NCBI GenBank assembly: GCA_030248135.1
Contig: JASANC010003066.1
Span: 363,229-427,228 of the forward strand
DNA length: 64,000 bases
Source: Theristus sp. LFF4_11
Taxonomy: Eukaryota; Nematoda; Chromadorea; Monhysterida; Xyalidae
Direction: 5' to 3'
The position numbers and the translations under genes are program-made. The notes under the pieces were generated by a model that ran no database searches, was not told where the DNA came from, and saw nothing but the letters and a program-made list of their open reading frames with translations. Shown here one piece after another: positions 39,101 to 48,137 of this stretch. Each line of letters begins with the position of its first letter. The first letter of the stretch is position 1.

Positions 39101-40584
39101 AACGGTCCAAAATTTCTGCAAAAAACCGACGTTTTTCTGCAAAAAAACCCAGGTTGAAACTGCTCAAATTTTACTCCATTCCATTTCATATTCCTTCTTT
39201 CTACTCAGAACAAATGAAAGGTGAGTTTCAAAAACCAAAACGAGAAAATTTGCCCATCATCGTCTTTCCATTGTCATTTCTCTTGTCAAAACAGCTAAAA
39301 AGAAAAATGCAACAAAGGATGTGTCCGTCCGTGACCAACGGTTGAGCAAAAGATTCGGACCCGATGAAGCCTGCAGCTTTGTTTCGAAAAAACCGAAAAC
39401 CGCGTGCTTGTTGCACATGTGGCGATAATAAACAAACAAACAAGCACACTGGCGAACAGACGCTGATGAAGTAGAACAAGGAAAGAAAACACAACAAAAC
39501 AAAAACAACAACCGACACACAACAACAACAACCTGTGAAGTTGTCGGTCGAAAACGCTCGTCGATTCATAGGACCGCTGAATCGGCCACTCTCGCCCGTT
39601 TGAGCGCACTCGAAACCAGAAACACTCGGCAGCGCTTTCGGTCGCTTGTTCGCCCGGCGACGCGTTCTGCGTTTGAGGGTGCACGGCGACGGAGCGACAG
39701 GACGCGTCAAGACGCACCTGAGCGAAATTTCGTCATTTTTGTAACGACGATTTTGTTTGTTTATTGATTGAGGCCTGTTTACACCGGATGTGCATGCACG
39801 TCACGTCGCTGTAGGTCTCTCTCGTGTTATTGCGTATTACCGTTCGACTTTTTCATGAAATGATTTCAGTCAGGTCCGTCTGTTGCACTCACACTCAAAA
39901 CGAGAATCGAGCAAAAATTTGTGAAATGTGACGAGACGAGATGTTATTGCACACTCATCTTCACACGCACCTGCACCGGTCCAAGCTCGACAGTTTCATA
40001 ATGAAAATGCGCACACGTCGATAAATGCTGAATCGGGCGACTGAAAGCAAGCAATTTTCACATTTAAAAACCACAGTGAAAATGACAATCCAGTCGAGAC
40101 CAAAACACACACAGAGCTGGACACTGCTTGAATTTTTGGTTGTTTGTTACAATGTCAACAATTTCAAAAATCGAACTGTGATATGTTGGCATTCTTGAAG
40201 AAAAGTTGAGTTTTTTTGAAAAACGCGTGCAAAATCACGGGTCTTCTCTGCGTGCCTACAAAAATCACGGTGCATTGAATTACGTGCCAACAAAATTCCG
40301 CTGTTCATCATGAATGCCGATATATTAACAAGAAAAACTGAAAACATTCGCCGTCAAAAAGCCACCGACGGGTGATCACGGATTGATCGGCCGTGTCTCG
40401 CGTAAAACGTGTGTCCAGCACGTCCGGAAAACGTCGATTGGTTCGCGCCGCCGCCGTCCGCTCCAACGACATTATTCGACGGCGTCGCCAAAACCGTGGT
40501 GCTGTGATAGCTGCGGAGCGCCGTCGCATCCAGTGACCGACGATTCGCGATCGGAGAATACATCATTGTGTCATTGGACGACAT
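14524..40584 (-). CDS. ARHGAP32/33-like: PX-SH3-RhoGAP protein, ARHGAP32/33 (CdGAPr) family
   Basis: Twenty-five exons, phases checked: 40366-40584 (ATG), 39533-39717, 37910-37991, 37567-37659, 37162-37284, 36472-36696, 36021-36120, 35574-35723, 35135-35237, 34616-34760, 33442-33527, 33033-33140, 23388-23620, 21737-21974, 21175-21320, 20563-20759, 20178-20326, 19259-19434, 18570-18820, 18112-18304, 17570-17807, ~17090-17326, 15827-16133, 15492-15587, 14524-15176 (stop TAA). About 1,575 residues. PX at ~105-195 (QRSYESTSVFDRQLH, DRRYSRLPELPP). SH3 at ~220-325 (VGDIVSVIDMPP, SLWWRGK, VGFFPSECV) with an insertion described under findings. RhoGAP at ~375-600: arginine finger GIYRISG near 412-418, FRELPNPLFTYHLY, QQLPPPNY, NFAICWAPNLFR. 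After it comes the family motif SSTKLMDLAEARSR, then a long Ser/Thr/Gln/Asn-rich tail. Known for the family: GTPase activation on Cdc42/Rac at the membrane or cytoskeleton. The 3' end of exon 22 is not fixed. Confidence 0.92.
16248..17044. mobile_element. hAT-like non-autonomous element, 797 bp, 8-bp TSD
   Basis: Flanked by TTTGGTGC at 16,240-16,247 and 17,045-17,052. Ends TGGGTTGG..AAAACCGGTTT and AAACCGGTTTTTTACCAACTCTA are imperfect inverted repeats. It lies in the intron between exons 22 and 23 of the RhoGAP gene, within about 50 bp of exon 22. No transposase frame. Confidence 0.65.
19691..20126. mobile_element. MITE family E, copy 1 (TACCGTATTACC, C-rich)
   Basis: Termini TACCGTATTACCTCTA and TAGAGGTAATACGGTA form the TIR, each with a flanking or included TA. 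Subterminal runs are AATAAACCCCC-type with palindromic CCCCCATGGGGG. The interior contains GAAGTTTCTGCGACTTCC. Copy 2 is at 52,845-53,306. It sits in the RhoGAP intron between exons 17 and 18. Confidence 0.8.
21563..21662. repeat. MITE family 'a', partial copy 2
   Basis: Repeated TGATCAACCAATCAGC blocks and AGTTGCCTATATTATCCAG match the arms of family 'a'. Located in the RhoGAP intron between exons 14 and 15. Confidence 0.5.
26547..27190 (+). CDS. Small secreted peptide precursor (nested gene 1)
   Basis: Two exons, 26547-26798 and 27113-27190 (stop TAA), joined in phase 0 by a GTGAGT donor and an AAACAG acceptor. The product is 109 residues. Residues 1-23 are a clear signal peptide with a LILLLTTATIVSLVAA core. 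The mature part begins near VPPQWMYRPPSN. Basic sites are at KRHRHR (mid-protein) and HKR near the C-terminus, which would release a short acidic tail starting YSWDWN. No Gly-Lys-Arg amidation signal is present. A secreted peptide or small protein is inferred; I do not recognise the family. AATAAA at 27,559-27,564. An unspliced reading continues in frame from 26,867 to 27,050 but lacks coding character. Confidence 0.65.
30528..31162 (+). CDS. RFamide neuropeptide precursor (nested gene 2)
   Basis: Two exons, 30528-30722 and 31061-31162 (stop TGA), phase 0, donor CAG|GTGAGA, acceptor TTTTCAG. The product is 98 residues. Residues ~8-27 form the signal peptide (MMAMSCAMMLVVVEA). A Lys-Arg site follows FRLH. 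The precursor ends exactly in KPLRFGRR: a Leu-Arg-Phe C-terminus, a Gly amide donor and a dibasic cleavage site. The likely mature product is an amidated ...PLRF peptide. Its N-terminal border is unclear; an Arg-Asp/Arg-Lys context leaves DFRKPLRF-amide or a longer form. Known for such peptides: they act on GPCRs after dense-core vesicle processing. It is a single-copy peptide rather than a multi-repeat FMRFamide precursor. AATAAA at 31,563-31,568. Confidence 0.8.
30805..30895. repeat. ~90-bp hairpin MITE (family M), intronic
   Basis: GGGTATTCATGAACCCGTATTTA and CAAATACTGCTTCATGAATGC are inverted. It lies in the intron of the RFamide gene. Sisters are at 51,566-51,655 and 53,609-53,699. Confidence 0.65.
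33247..33413. repeat. MITE family 'a', copy 3
   Basis: Arms AGCTGATTGGTTGGTGATCACGTG and CACGTAATCACCAGCCAATCG, centre GCGGAGTCTGTCC. It fills most of the 300-bp RhoGAP intron between exons 11 and 12. Confidence 0.8.
38018..39152. mobile_element. 1.1-kb TIR element with 8-bp TSD and gene-like interior
   Basis: GTTGAAAC is duplicated at 38,010-38,017 and 39,153-39,160. Ends CTAGGTTTTTTT and AAAAAAACCCAG are inverted, followed inward by TTCTGCAATTTGCAGAAAT palindromes. The interior (about 38,400-38,760) is richer in GC. It has a minus-strand frame with VRKFVVELVENLSNRFEDAH then a stop, and a plus-strand frame with QLYSDQEIEFVRV after a CCCCAG. I cannot assign either. It sits in the RhoGAP intron between exons 2 and 3. 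Confidence 0.6.
39768..39880. repeat. MITE family G, partial copy
   Basis: AGGCCTGTTTACACCGGATG, GCATGCACGTCACGTCGC and GTGTTATTGCGTATTACCG match 11,603-11,742 and 51,186-51,402 at lower identity. Located in the RhoGAP intron between exons 1 and 2. Confidence 0.5.
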
Positions 40585-40796
40585 ATCATGCGGCGTTTGG
40601 AATGCGCAATCAGTTCACTTCTCTTTCATTATTATTATTATTTATGGCTCCTTTCAAGTTTTTTTTCAGTGGTGACTACAACGGGCGGCCGTCGCGCGAA
40701 TGCCCGAATCGTTAGAGCAGAATAGAAGGTGTAATTTGAATTGAAAGTAGACGTGCGCAAGTATGTAACGTGATAGTTTTTTTGGGGTGGCCGTGG

Positions 40797-41548
40797 CCGA
40801 TCAAGTTGACTGTGTTCAAAAATTTCTGTTTGCTGTAGCTAAGTCGGCAACCCCTGTCGACCCGGTCGCCCCCCCCCCCAAGACACTTACTTTCAGGTTC
40901 AACCAGCTATGCTATCTGCCACATGGCGAGAGCCCACTCTTCAAATCATCGTATCGAAAACACGTACTATGATTTCGCGATCACGTTGCGGGCAACTGAC
41001 AGACGCAAGTTTTACACGTTAGTTTAGCTCAGCACGCAAGTTTTAACATGTGGCCATGTTATCGGGTATCTGAAAAACGGTCGTGTGATGTGGTATTAAC
41101 CAACATCTCCGCTCCAATTGTTTAACAATATATCGCACAACTCCATTGTAGACCTATAACATACGCCAATCAACAAGATATCAGGTTCATCTCATGGCCT
41201 ACCGACTGAAAAACATGTTCTAAGTTGCAAGAAAACGATTTCTGAAACGATATTTCAATTCAGTTAAGTCATTTCAACGCTAAAAATTGACTCTAGAAGT
41301 CATCCAAATCGAAAAACATGGAGTACGTCGGTCAAAATGACCAAATAATGACATGTACCTAAGCACACAAAGAAGTTGGGAAGAAAATTTGGTTTGAACT
41401 TTCAAAAAATTATGCCATAAATCGAATTTTCAGAGCAAAGTAGAAGAAAAATTTTTCAAATTTTTTTTTAAGTTTGAAAAAAAAATCCAAATTTAAAAAA
41501 AAAAACAGAAAAAATAAAAAAAAATTTTTCAAAGCCCCTAACCCTACC
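40797..41548 (-). mobile_element. TIR family B copy 4 (truncated, reverse)
   Basis: Begins within the element near GACTGTGTTCAAAAATTTC and runs to CAAAGCCCCTAACCCTA. It lies about 200 bp upstream of the RhoGAP start codon, in what would be that gene's promoter region. Confidence 0.8.
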
Positions 41549-41647
41549 AACCTATGGTAACGTGGGACCCCCCCCCCCATGGGGGTCCCATGGGGGGGGG
41601 TGCATTTTTTCAAAATTTTCTGTGGGGGGGTCCACCCCCCCCCCCAC

Positions 41648-42687
41648 CTAGGGTTAGGGGCTTTGAAAAAAAAAAAAATTTTTATTTTTTTTTGTTTTTT
41701 TTTTTAAATTTGGATTTTTTTTTCAAACTTAAAAAAAAATTTGAAAAATTTTTCTTCTACTTTGCTCTGAAAATTCGATTTATGGCATAATTTTTTGAAA
41801 GTTCAAACCAAATTTTCTTCCCAACTTCTTTGTGTGCTTAGGTACATGTCATTATTTGGTCATTTTGACCGACGTACTCCATGTTTTTCGATTTGGATGA
41901 CTTCTAGAGTCAATTTTTAGCGTTGAAATGAGTTAACTGAATTGAAATATCGTTTCAGAAATCTTTTCTTGCAACTTAGAACATGTTTTTTCAGTCGGTA
42001 GGCCATGAGATGAACATGATATTTTGTTGATTGGCGTATGTTATAGGTCTACAATGGAGTTGTGCGATATATTGTTAAACAATTGGAGCGGAGATGTTGG
42101 TTAATACCACATCACACGACCGTTTTTCAGATACCCGATAACATGGCCACATGTTAAAACTTGCGTGCTGAGCTAAACTAACGTGTTAAACTTGCGTCTG
42201 TCAGTTGCCCGCAACGTGATCGCGAAATCATGGTACGTGTTTTCGATACGATGATTTGAAGAGTGGGCTCTCGCCATGTGGCAGATAGCATAGCTGGTTG
42301 AACCTGAAAGTAAGTGTCTTGGGGGGGGGGGGGGGCGACCGGGTCGACAGGGGTTGCCGACTTAGCTACAGCAAACAGGAATTTTTGAACACAGTCAAAT
42401 TTTGGTAATTTTCTAAAGAGGAACAACTAAGAACGGTTCAATATTCAAGTACACGTCGAAAATTGTCTTGTTTTACTGTTGAAAATGCAACTTTCCCTCT
42501 ATGAAATGGACATAATTTCAATAAAACACGATTTTCGCTCTTATAGTTTTCCGGATCGTTCTGAAAATAGTCTAGATGAACTCAGCTCGACGAGACGCTT
42601 CGAACAAACCTAACTTGTAAAAAAAAATTTTTTTTTAATTTTTTTTTAATTTAAAAAAAAATCCGGATTTTTTTCCCCCTAACCCTA
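41648..42687 (+). mobile_element. TIR family B copy 5 (full length)
   Basis: CTAGGGTTAGGGGCTTTG at the left and TTCCCCCTAACCCTA at the right. Its homopolymer before CGACCGGG is among the longest of the copies. Between copies 4 and 5 lies a GC-rich palindrome, ACCCCCCCCCCCATGGGGGT, at about 41,567-41,588. Confidence 0.85.
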
Positions 42688-42859
42688 CCCCCACCCCCCA
42701 CCATGATAATTTTTCGCTTAAATTTTGAATGAAAAACGCTAAATTTTGCTGCAAAATCGTTGAAATTATAATGAAGATGGTCAAGTTATCATATATTCAG
42801 CTTATATTATGGACTTTATAGACAAAAAAATCATGATTTTCGAAAAAAATTTTAGGGTG

Positions 42860-43190
42860 TACGGAAAATTTTGGGGGGGGGGGTCTCCGCCAGACAAAAT
42901 TTCATGGGGGGTGTGTGGGGGGGTGTCGGCCAAATTTTCGAGGGGGGGGTCCGATGGGGGGTGCCCGGTTTTAGGGGGGGTGGCACGGTGCCCCCCCCCA
43001 CCCCCCCCCCCCCCCCACGGTCTCTGGTGCTCTGGGGGGTGTACGTGTACCCCCCCCCCCCCACCCCCCCCTCGCCCACGGTACTGATCGAGATGCATCG
43101 TTATTAAAACAGCTCCATCTGCAATCAGTAGCGAAAGCGGGACCTCGGGTGAGGGGGGGGGGTGTTTGCCTAATTTTAGAGGGGGGGGTC
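42860..43190. repeat. G/C-homopolymer-rich low-complexity block
   Basis: Runs of 7-14 G or C separated by short unique words (TCTCCGCCAGACAAAATTTC, GTGTCGGCC, GTACGTGTACC). It includes AATCAGTAGCGAAAGCG, similar to GACAGTAGCGAAAGTG (reverse) near 45,420, so it belongs with 45,240-45,430. Confidence 0.6.
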
Positions 43191-43274
43191 AGGTTAGGGT
43201 TAGGGGCTTTGAAAAGGTTGCCCTTCTTTTTTAAAAACCGACACGCTCGTTGTTGGACATTGTTTAAACGCACC

Positions 43275-43350
43275 TAATTTTAATCCTAAGCCTAAAGCCT
43301 AATCCTAAGCCTAACGTGATCCTAACCCAATCCTAACCTAAGCCAAGCCT
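43275..43350. repeat. Interstitial telomere-like string (CCTAAGCCTAA)
   Basis: Reads CCTAAGCCTAAAGCCTAATCC and CCTAACCTAAGCCAAGCC, a degenerate mix of TTAGGC, TTAGGA and TTAGG on the complementary strand, followed by the recurrent AAGCCTTTT word. Confidence 0.6.
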
Positions 43351-43487
43351 TTTCAAGAAGTAAGATGTCAGAACAATTGCGTTTTGAACGAGTTTTTGTT
43401 GAGGCCGGAGCGTGTGCAGGCGCGCTAGTGGATCATGAGCATGAGCATGCCGATGCCGCGTGCGCGTGCGTTTTAAAAAAGAAGCGC

Positions 43488-44499
43488 CAGGCTTTGAAAA
43501 AAAAAATTTTTTTATTTTTTTTGTTTTTTTTAAATTTGGATTTTTTTTCAAACTTAAAAAAAATTTGAAAAATTTTTCTTCTACTTTGCTCTGAAAATTC
43601 GATTTATGGCATAATTTTTTGAAAGTTCAAACCAAATTTTCTTCCCAACTTCTTTGTGTGCTTAGGTAAATGTCATTATTTGGTCATTTTGACCGACGTA
43701 CTCCATGTTTTTCGATTTGGATGACTTCTAGAGTCAATTTTTAGCGTTGAAATGACTTAACTGAATTGAAATATCGTTTCAGAAATCGTTTTCTTGCAAC
43801 TTAGAACATGTTTTTCAGTCGGTAGGCCATGAGATGAACATGATATCTTGTTGATTGGCGGATGTTATAGGTCTACAATGGAGTTGTGCGATATATTGTT
43901 AAACAATTGGAGCGGAGATGTTGGTTAATACCACATCACACGACCGTTTTTCAGATACCCGATAACATGGCCACATGTTAAAACTTGCGTGCTGAGCTAA
44001 ACTAACGTGTTAAACTTGCGTCTGTCAGTTGCCCGCAACGTGATCGCCAAATCATGGTACGTGTTTTCGATACGATGATTTGAAGAGTGGGCTCTCGCCA
44101 TGTGGCAGATAGCATAGCTGGTTGAACCTGAAAGTAAGTGTCTTGGGGGGGCGACCGGGTCGACAGGGGTTGCCGACTTAGCTACAGCAAACAGGAATTT
44201 TTGAACACAGCCAAATTTTGGTAATTTTCTAAAGAGGAACAACTAAGAACGGTTCAATATTCAAGTACACGTCGAAAATTGTCCTGTTTTACTGTTGAAA
44301 ATGCAACTTTCCCTCTATGAAATGGACATAATTTCAATAAAACACAATTTTTGCTCTTATAGTTTTCCGGATCGTTCTGAAAATAGTCTAGATGAACTCA
44401 GCTCGACGAGACGCTTCGAACGAACCTAACTTGTAAAAAAAAATTTTTTTAACTTTTTTTAATTTAAAAAAAATCCGGATTTTTTTCCCCTAACCCTAG
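43488..44499 (+). mobile_element. TIR family B copy 6 (left TIR lost)
   Basis: Starts at CAGGCTTTGAAAAA without the CTAGGGTTAGGG end and finishes TTCCCCTAACCCTAGG. Its internal G run is only seven, the shortest of the copies. Confidence 0.85.
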
Positions 44500-44611
44500 G
44501 TCAGGTGCCTTCTCGGTGAGGGGGGTGCACGGGCAGCAAATTTGCCTGCGGGGGGGGGTGCACTGACAGAAAAATTTCGTGAGGGGGGGGTGCACGGGAT
44601 CGCACGGGTAA

Positions 44612-44627
44612 TACCATAGTTGTTCTA

Positions 44628-44662
<35 letters not shown>

Positions 44663-45082
44663 CCCCCCCCCCAAAAAAAAATTTTCGAATCTATCTCTAT
44701 CAGAGAAGATTTTTCGGCTCAGCTATTATCTATCAAAAAAATTTTCTCAGCCAGCTATCTATCTAAAAAATTGACCATTTTTGCTCAAAATTCTTGAAAA
44801 TTTCGCTAATTTTAGGTTAAATACGCATTTATACTTGATTTTTAGCGTATTTTAAGCCTTATTTAGCTGTTTTATAGTTTCTTGGCGTTTTAGCTATCTA
44901 TCTATCTAATTTCAAAATTTTGACCGGCGGCCCCCCCCCCAAAGGCACATGGCCCCCCCGCGCCCCCCCCCCCCCCTCTAAATTTTCCAGCTATCTATCT
45001 AGTATCTGGAAAATTTGCTCCAGCTATCTATATCGGCCCCCCCCCAACCCCTCGGCTGTGGAACAACTATGGGTAATACCAA
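44612..45082 (+). mobile_element. Family C element with a G31-C14 tract
   Basis: Ends ACCATAGTTGTTCTAGG and GGAACAACTATGGGTAAT are inverted and give a TIR of about 12 bp. Immediately inside the left end are 31 consecutive G followed by 14 C (about 44,628-44,672). The interior has CAGCTATCTATCTA repeats and more C runs. Confidence 0.7.
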
Positions 45083-45239
45083 ATTTTTGCTTTTGAAAAA
45101 CACAGAAATTCTTGTAAAATACAGAATATTTTGTGCAAACAAGCTGCTTGTTTGGTCAGAAACAACAAAATCTATGCAGGGACAGACACAAACGTCAAGA
45201 AAAATGCAAAAATTACGGTATTTTTGGAAAAAATTGAGA

Positions 45240-45430
45240 TCAGATTGACCACCGTGAGGGGGGTGCGATCCCGTGTTTTCTCGCGGAGGGGGGTGGGGGC
45301 TGTGGGGGAGTCTAGTACCCGTGTCGAGGTAAAGGGGGGGGAGGGGAGGGGGGTACACGGGTATCTGCCCGTGCACGGGCAGGATTTTCGGCTGAGGGGG
45401 GTGGACCCCCCCCCCCGCACTTTCGCTACT
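45240..45430. repeat. G-rich block with CCCGTGCACGGGCAG palindrome
   Basis: Alternating G runs and words such as GATCCCGTGTTTTCTCGCGG and ACACGGGTATCTGCCCGTGC. Ends in GTGGACCCCCCCCCC. Related words (TGCACGGGCAGC, GGATCGCACGGG) flank 44,510-44,612. Confidence 0.55.
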
Positions 45431-45747
45431 GTCTGCAATTCCGTTCCGGTGCAGGTGTTGGTGCTCCTCCTCCATAACACAGGAAAGAAAAAATGCAAAA
45501 ACAAAAATGATCATTTTCACCTTATCAAAAAGGCTTGGCTTATGATTAGATTAGGAACCTACAACGACTCATTGCCAGCAACTGTGATAAAAGTCAAAAA
45601 ATCATTTTTAAGAATGTAAAATGTATACCAACAATCCCAATCCAATAAAGGCTTCTGGGCCAAAATTTAGAAAAAAATAAAAATTACGATTTTTGAAGAT
45701 GACAAAAATGAAATGACAAAAGCGAAATTTTCGTGATTTTTTTGCAG

Positions 45748-45898
45748 TCGTGTCCACTTGTTCGACATCTTCCATGAACGGCTCTACGTCAGCGAGCACT
45801 TCAACGGCATATTTCAACGTACATTGCTGTGGCAAAATAAAACTCCGCACAATGCGCTTCATCTAATAAGTTGTACCGTTGTTGTGTTTTCATTATAA
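45748..45898 (+). CDS. Possible terminal exon, unassigned
   Basis: A TTTTTTGCAG acceptor is followed by a 50-codon open frame (one leading base) ending in TAA at 45,896-45,898. The translation includes LFDIFHERLYVSEHFNGIF and NKTPHNALHL and looks coding rather than random. I find no partner exon upstream, where TEs dominate, and the minus strand is also open. It may be a broken gene remnant. I do not recognise the family. Confidence 0.3.
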
Positions 45899-45934
45899 CT
45901 TACTAGCCTATTGACCCGAGCGTATGTGGTTTAA

Positions 45935-46570
45935 CCAATGCCAAGCCTTTTTGGTGAAGTGGCATTGACTTAGAAAGAAAAAACAGTAACGTTTACTGAA
46001 TAATAACCCTGAAGAAAATTTACCTTGTACTGCCGTGAAGTCGCCTACAATACAATATTTTTTAATGTATTTAAATAAATAAAAAAATGCGAAGTTTATG
46101 ATTTTGCTATTTTTACCCGTTTACCCTAACCGAAGGCAAGCCTTTTTGTAAGTGAAGTAAAATTGAATAAAAAATATAAAAACTAACGTTTTTTTCATTT
46201 ACCCGTTTTAAAAAGCAAATGCTTTTTTACCCGTTTACCTAAGCCAAGCCTTTTTGTAAAGTGAAAATGCAAAGTTTATGATTTTGCTATTTTTACCCGT
46301 TCACCCTAACCTAAGTCAAGCCTTTTTGTAAGTTAAGTAAGATTGAATAAAAAATATAAAAATTAACGTTTTTTTTCATTAAAAAATACCCGTTTTAAAA
46401 AGCTAATGCTTCTTTTACCCGGTTACCCTAACGTAAGTCAAGCCTTTTTTGTAAAGTGAACATGAATAGAAGAAACAAAAAAGTGACGTTTATAATTTCG
46501 GTTTGCAGTTTTGCTTCTTTTTACCCGTTTATCCCAACATGACCCAAACATTTTGCAAAGTGAAAATGAA
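45935..46570. repeat. Degenerate tandem repeat, ~185-bp period (ACCCGTTTACCCTAA..AAGCC)
   Basis: Three or more copies of a unit containing TTACCCGTTTACCCTAACC, AAGCCAAGCCTTTTTGTAA, GTGAAAATG and ATTGAATAAAAAATATAAA. Starts are near 45,935, 46,115, 46,240, 46,300 and 46,420. A second, weaker duplication (AAAACGGTTTTGTTACATC) covers 46,605-46,690 and 46,815-46,885. Confidence 0.6.
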
Positions 46571-46899
46571 TGGTAAATACCATTTCGACCCAATTAAAAA
46601 CTAACTTTTTTCAAAAACGGTTTTGTTACATCTTTCGCAGTTGCTCGTCAAGTTTTGAGCAGCAACAATTGCCAGTTGCTTATCGTGCGTTACGTTGAAA
46701 TTATCGTTCATTTTGAAACATGGAGTATCAATTTCAATGAAATTTACTTGTTTTGAATCCAAAGTGCAACTTGCAATGCCGATGTCAATGTGCGTTTTGC
46801 AACCCGATTTTTAAAAACAAAAACGGTTTTGTTACATCTTTCCCAGTCGATCATCAAGTTTTGATCAGCCACGCTTCCATTTGCCTATGCTAACTGTCT

Positions 46900-48137
46900 C
46901 TGTTGACCAAAGAGTATCATGATGACTCCAGCTATGAAGAGCGACGTTTTGAGAAAACAATCTCAACTGGCATTAATAAAAAAAAGGTTAAGGAAATTGA
47001 GATGGATTTTTATTAAATAGCAAAAATGGGCGCCAATTCAAATTGCAAAAAAGTGCCACGCACACACGCACGCACAGACACTTTGTAAATTTAATAATAT
47101 AGATTCATTTTTCACTCAATCATCAACAAGTTGTGTTTGTGTGATTTTTGCACCGGATTTTGATTGCGGTGCTTTTACTTTGAAATATTATACTTTTTAC
47201 GACGTGTTTCATTTGCGCATAACCTCAAAAGCCGTTGTACAACAACTTTTACAAAACTTTGGAATAGTGAAGGCCGATAAAAAAACTTGAAATGTGTAAT
47301 GTGAATGTGAATGTAAGGCCAGTAAATGTGAATAGCACAAAACAATTGAAGATTGTTTATAAGCACACCATAACACCCAACCTTCATGCTAGAATCATGA
47401 ACTGCTGAAACCATGTGACACGCACAACAGTGCATTTCTGTCGCAAGGCAACGGCGAAGTTGACGACAGCACAGGCGAATGCAAAGATCTAAAAACAGAG
47501 GTAGTTGGTGATACAAACTTGTATGACATCATCCATCAAACAATTGTTCTTCTGTCAGTGTCAGCCACTCGTTTGCATTTTGATGACGTTCGCAAATTCA
47601 GGATACGTATGAAGTCAGCTGTAATGACCTGTGCACTTGATTGATTGTTGAAGCTGACTTATGGCATGCAAAATTCATTTAAAACACCCGAATTTACAAC
47701 TATGGAGGGTTTATCTATGTACATTGGTATTGCTTATTGCTGAAACTTTATCAAAATAATAATGCACATTCTATTTTACTCTTTTTATTGCATCCGTCCA
47801 CTTTTTTCACCAAAAGACTTTCGGTGAATTTTATAATTTTGGTAATTAAAAACTTTATGAATGAAGTGTTCCGTTCTATCCATATTTTTATATTTTATTG
47901 ATAAAGTTTTATTAGCACGACTTTTTATTGGATTGTATTTTATGAGTCAGTGAGCCACAAAGTTGAAACCAAAAGTATGCAACAGTCGCTTTGAACAATC
48001 AAGCAAATCATCAATTCCATGGGTTGATTCGATCGGGCGCCTTCTGAAACTGTAGTGCAGATTTCCAACTTATGTTATTGTTTTCAGTGCTATACCCTGC
48101 AGTTTCGTGTTGAAAACTCCCTTGAGCACAGACAGGC
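46900..48137. other. Intergenic region upstream of the lectin gene
   Basis: AT-rich with CACGCACACACGCACGC near 47,060. I see no exon or repeat I can name. Confidence 0.5.

Noticed and set aside
43275..43350. True telomere array
   Set aside because: Units are degenerate, short and internal, flanked by TEs on both sides.
45748..45898. Phosphodiesterase-like exon (HN..H in PHNALHL)
   Set aside because: Lacks the surrounding Y-H-N..H-A-x-D-V pattern; left as unassigned.
47175..47516. 113-codon minus-strand ORF rich in Cys and Leu
   Set aside because: AT-rich, no splice partners and no motif.
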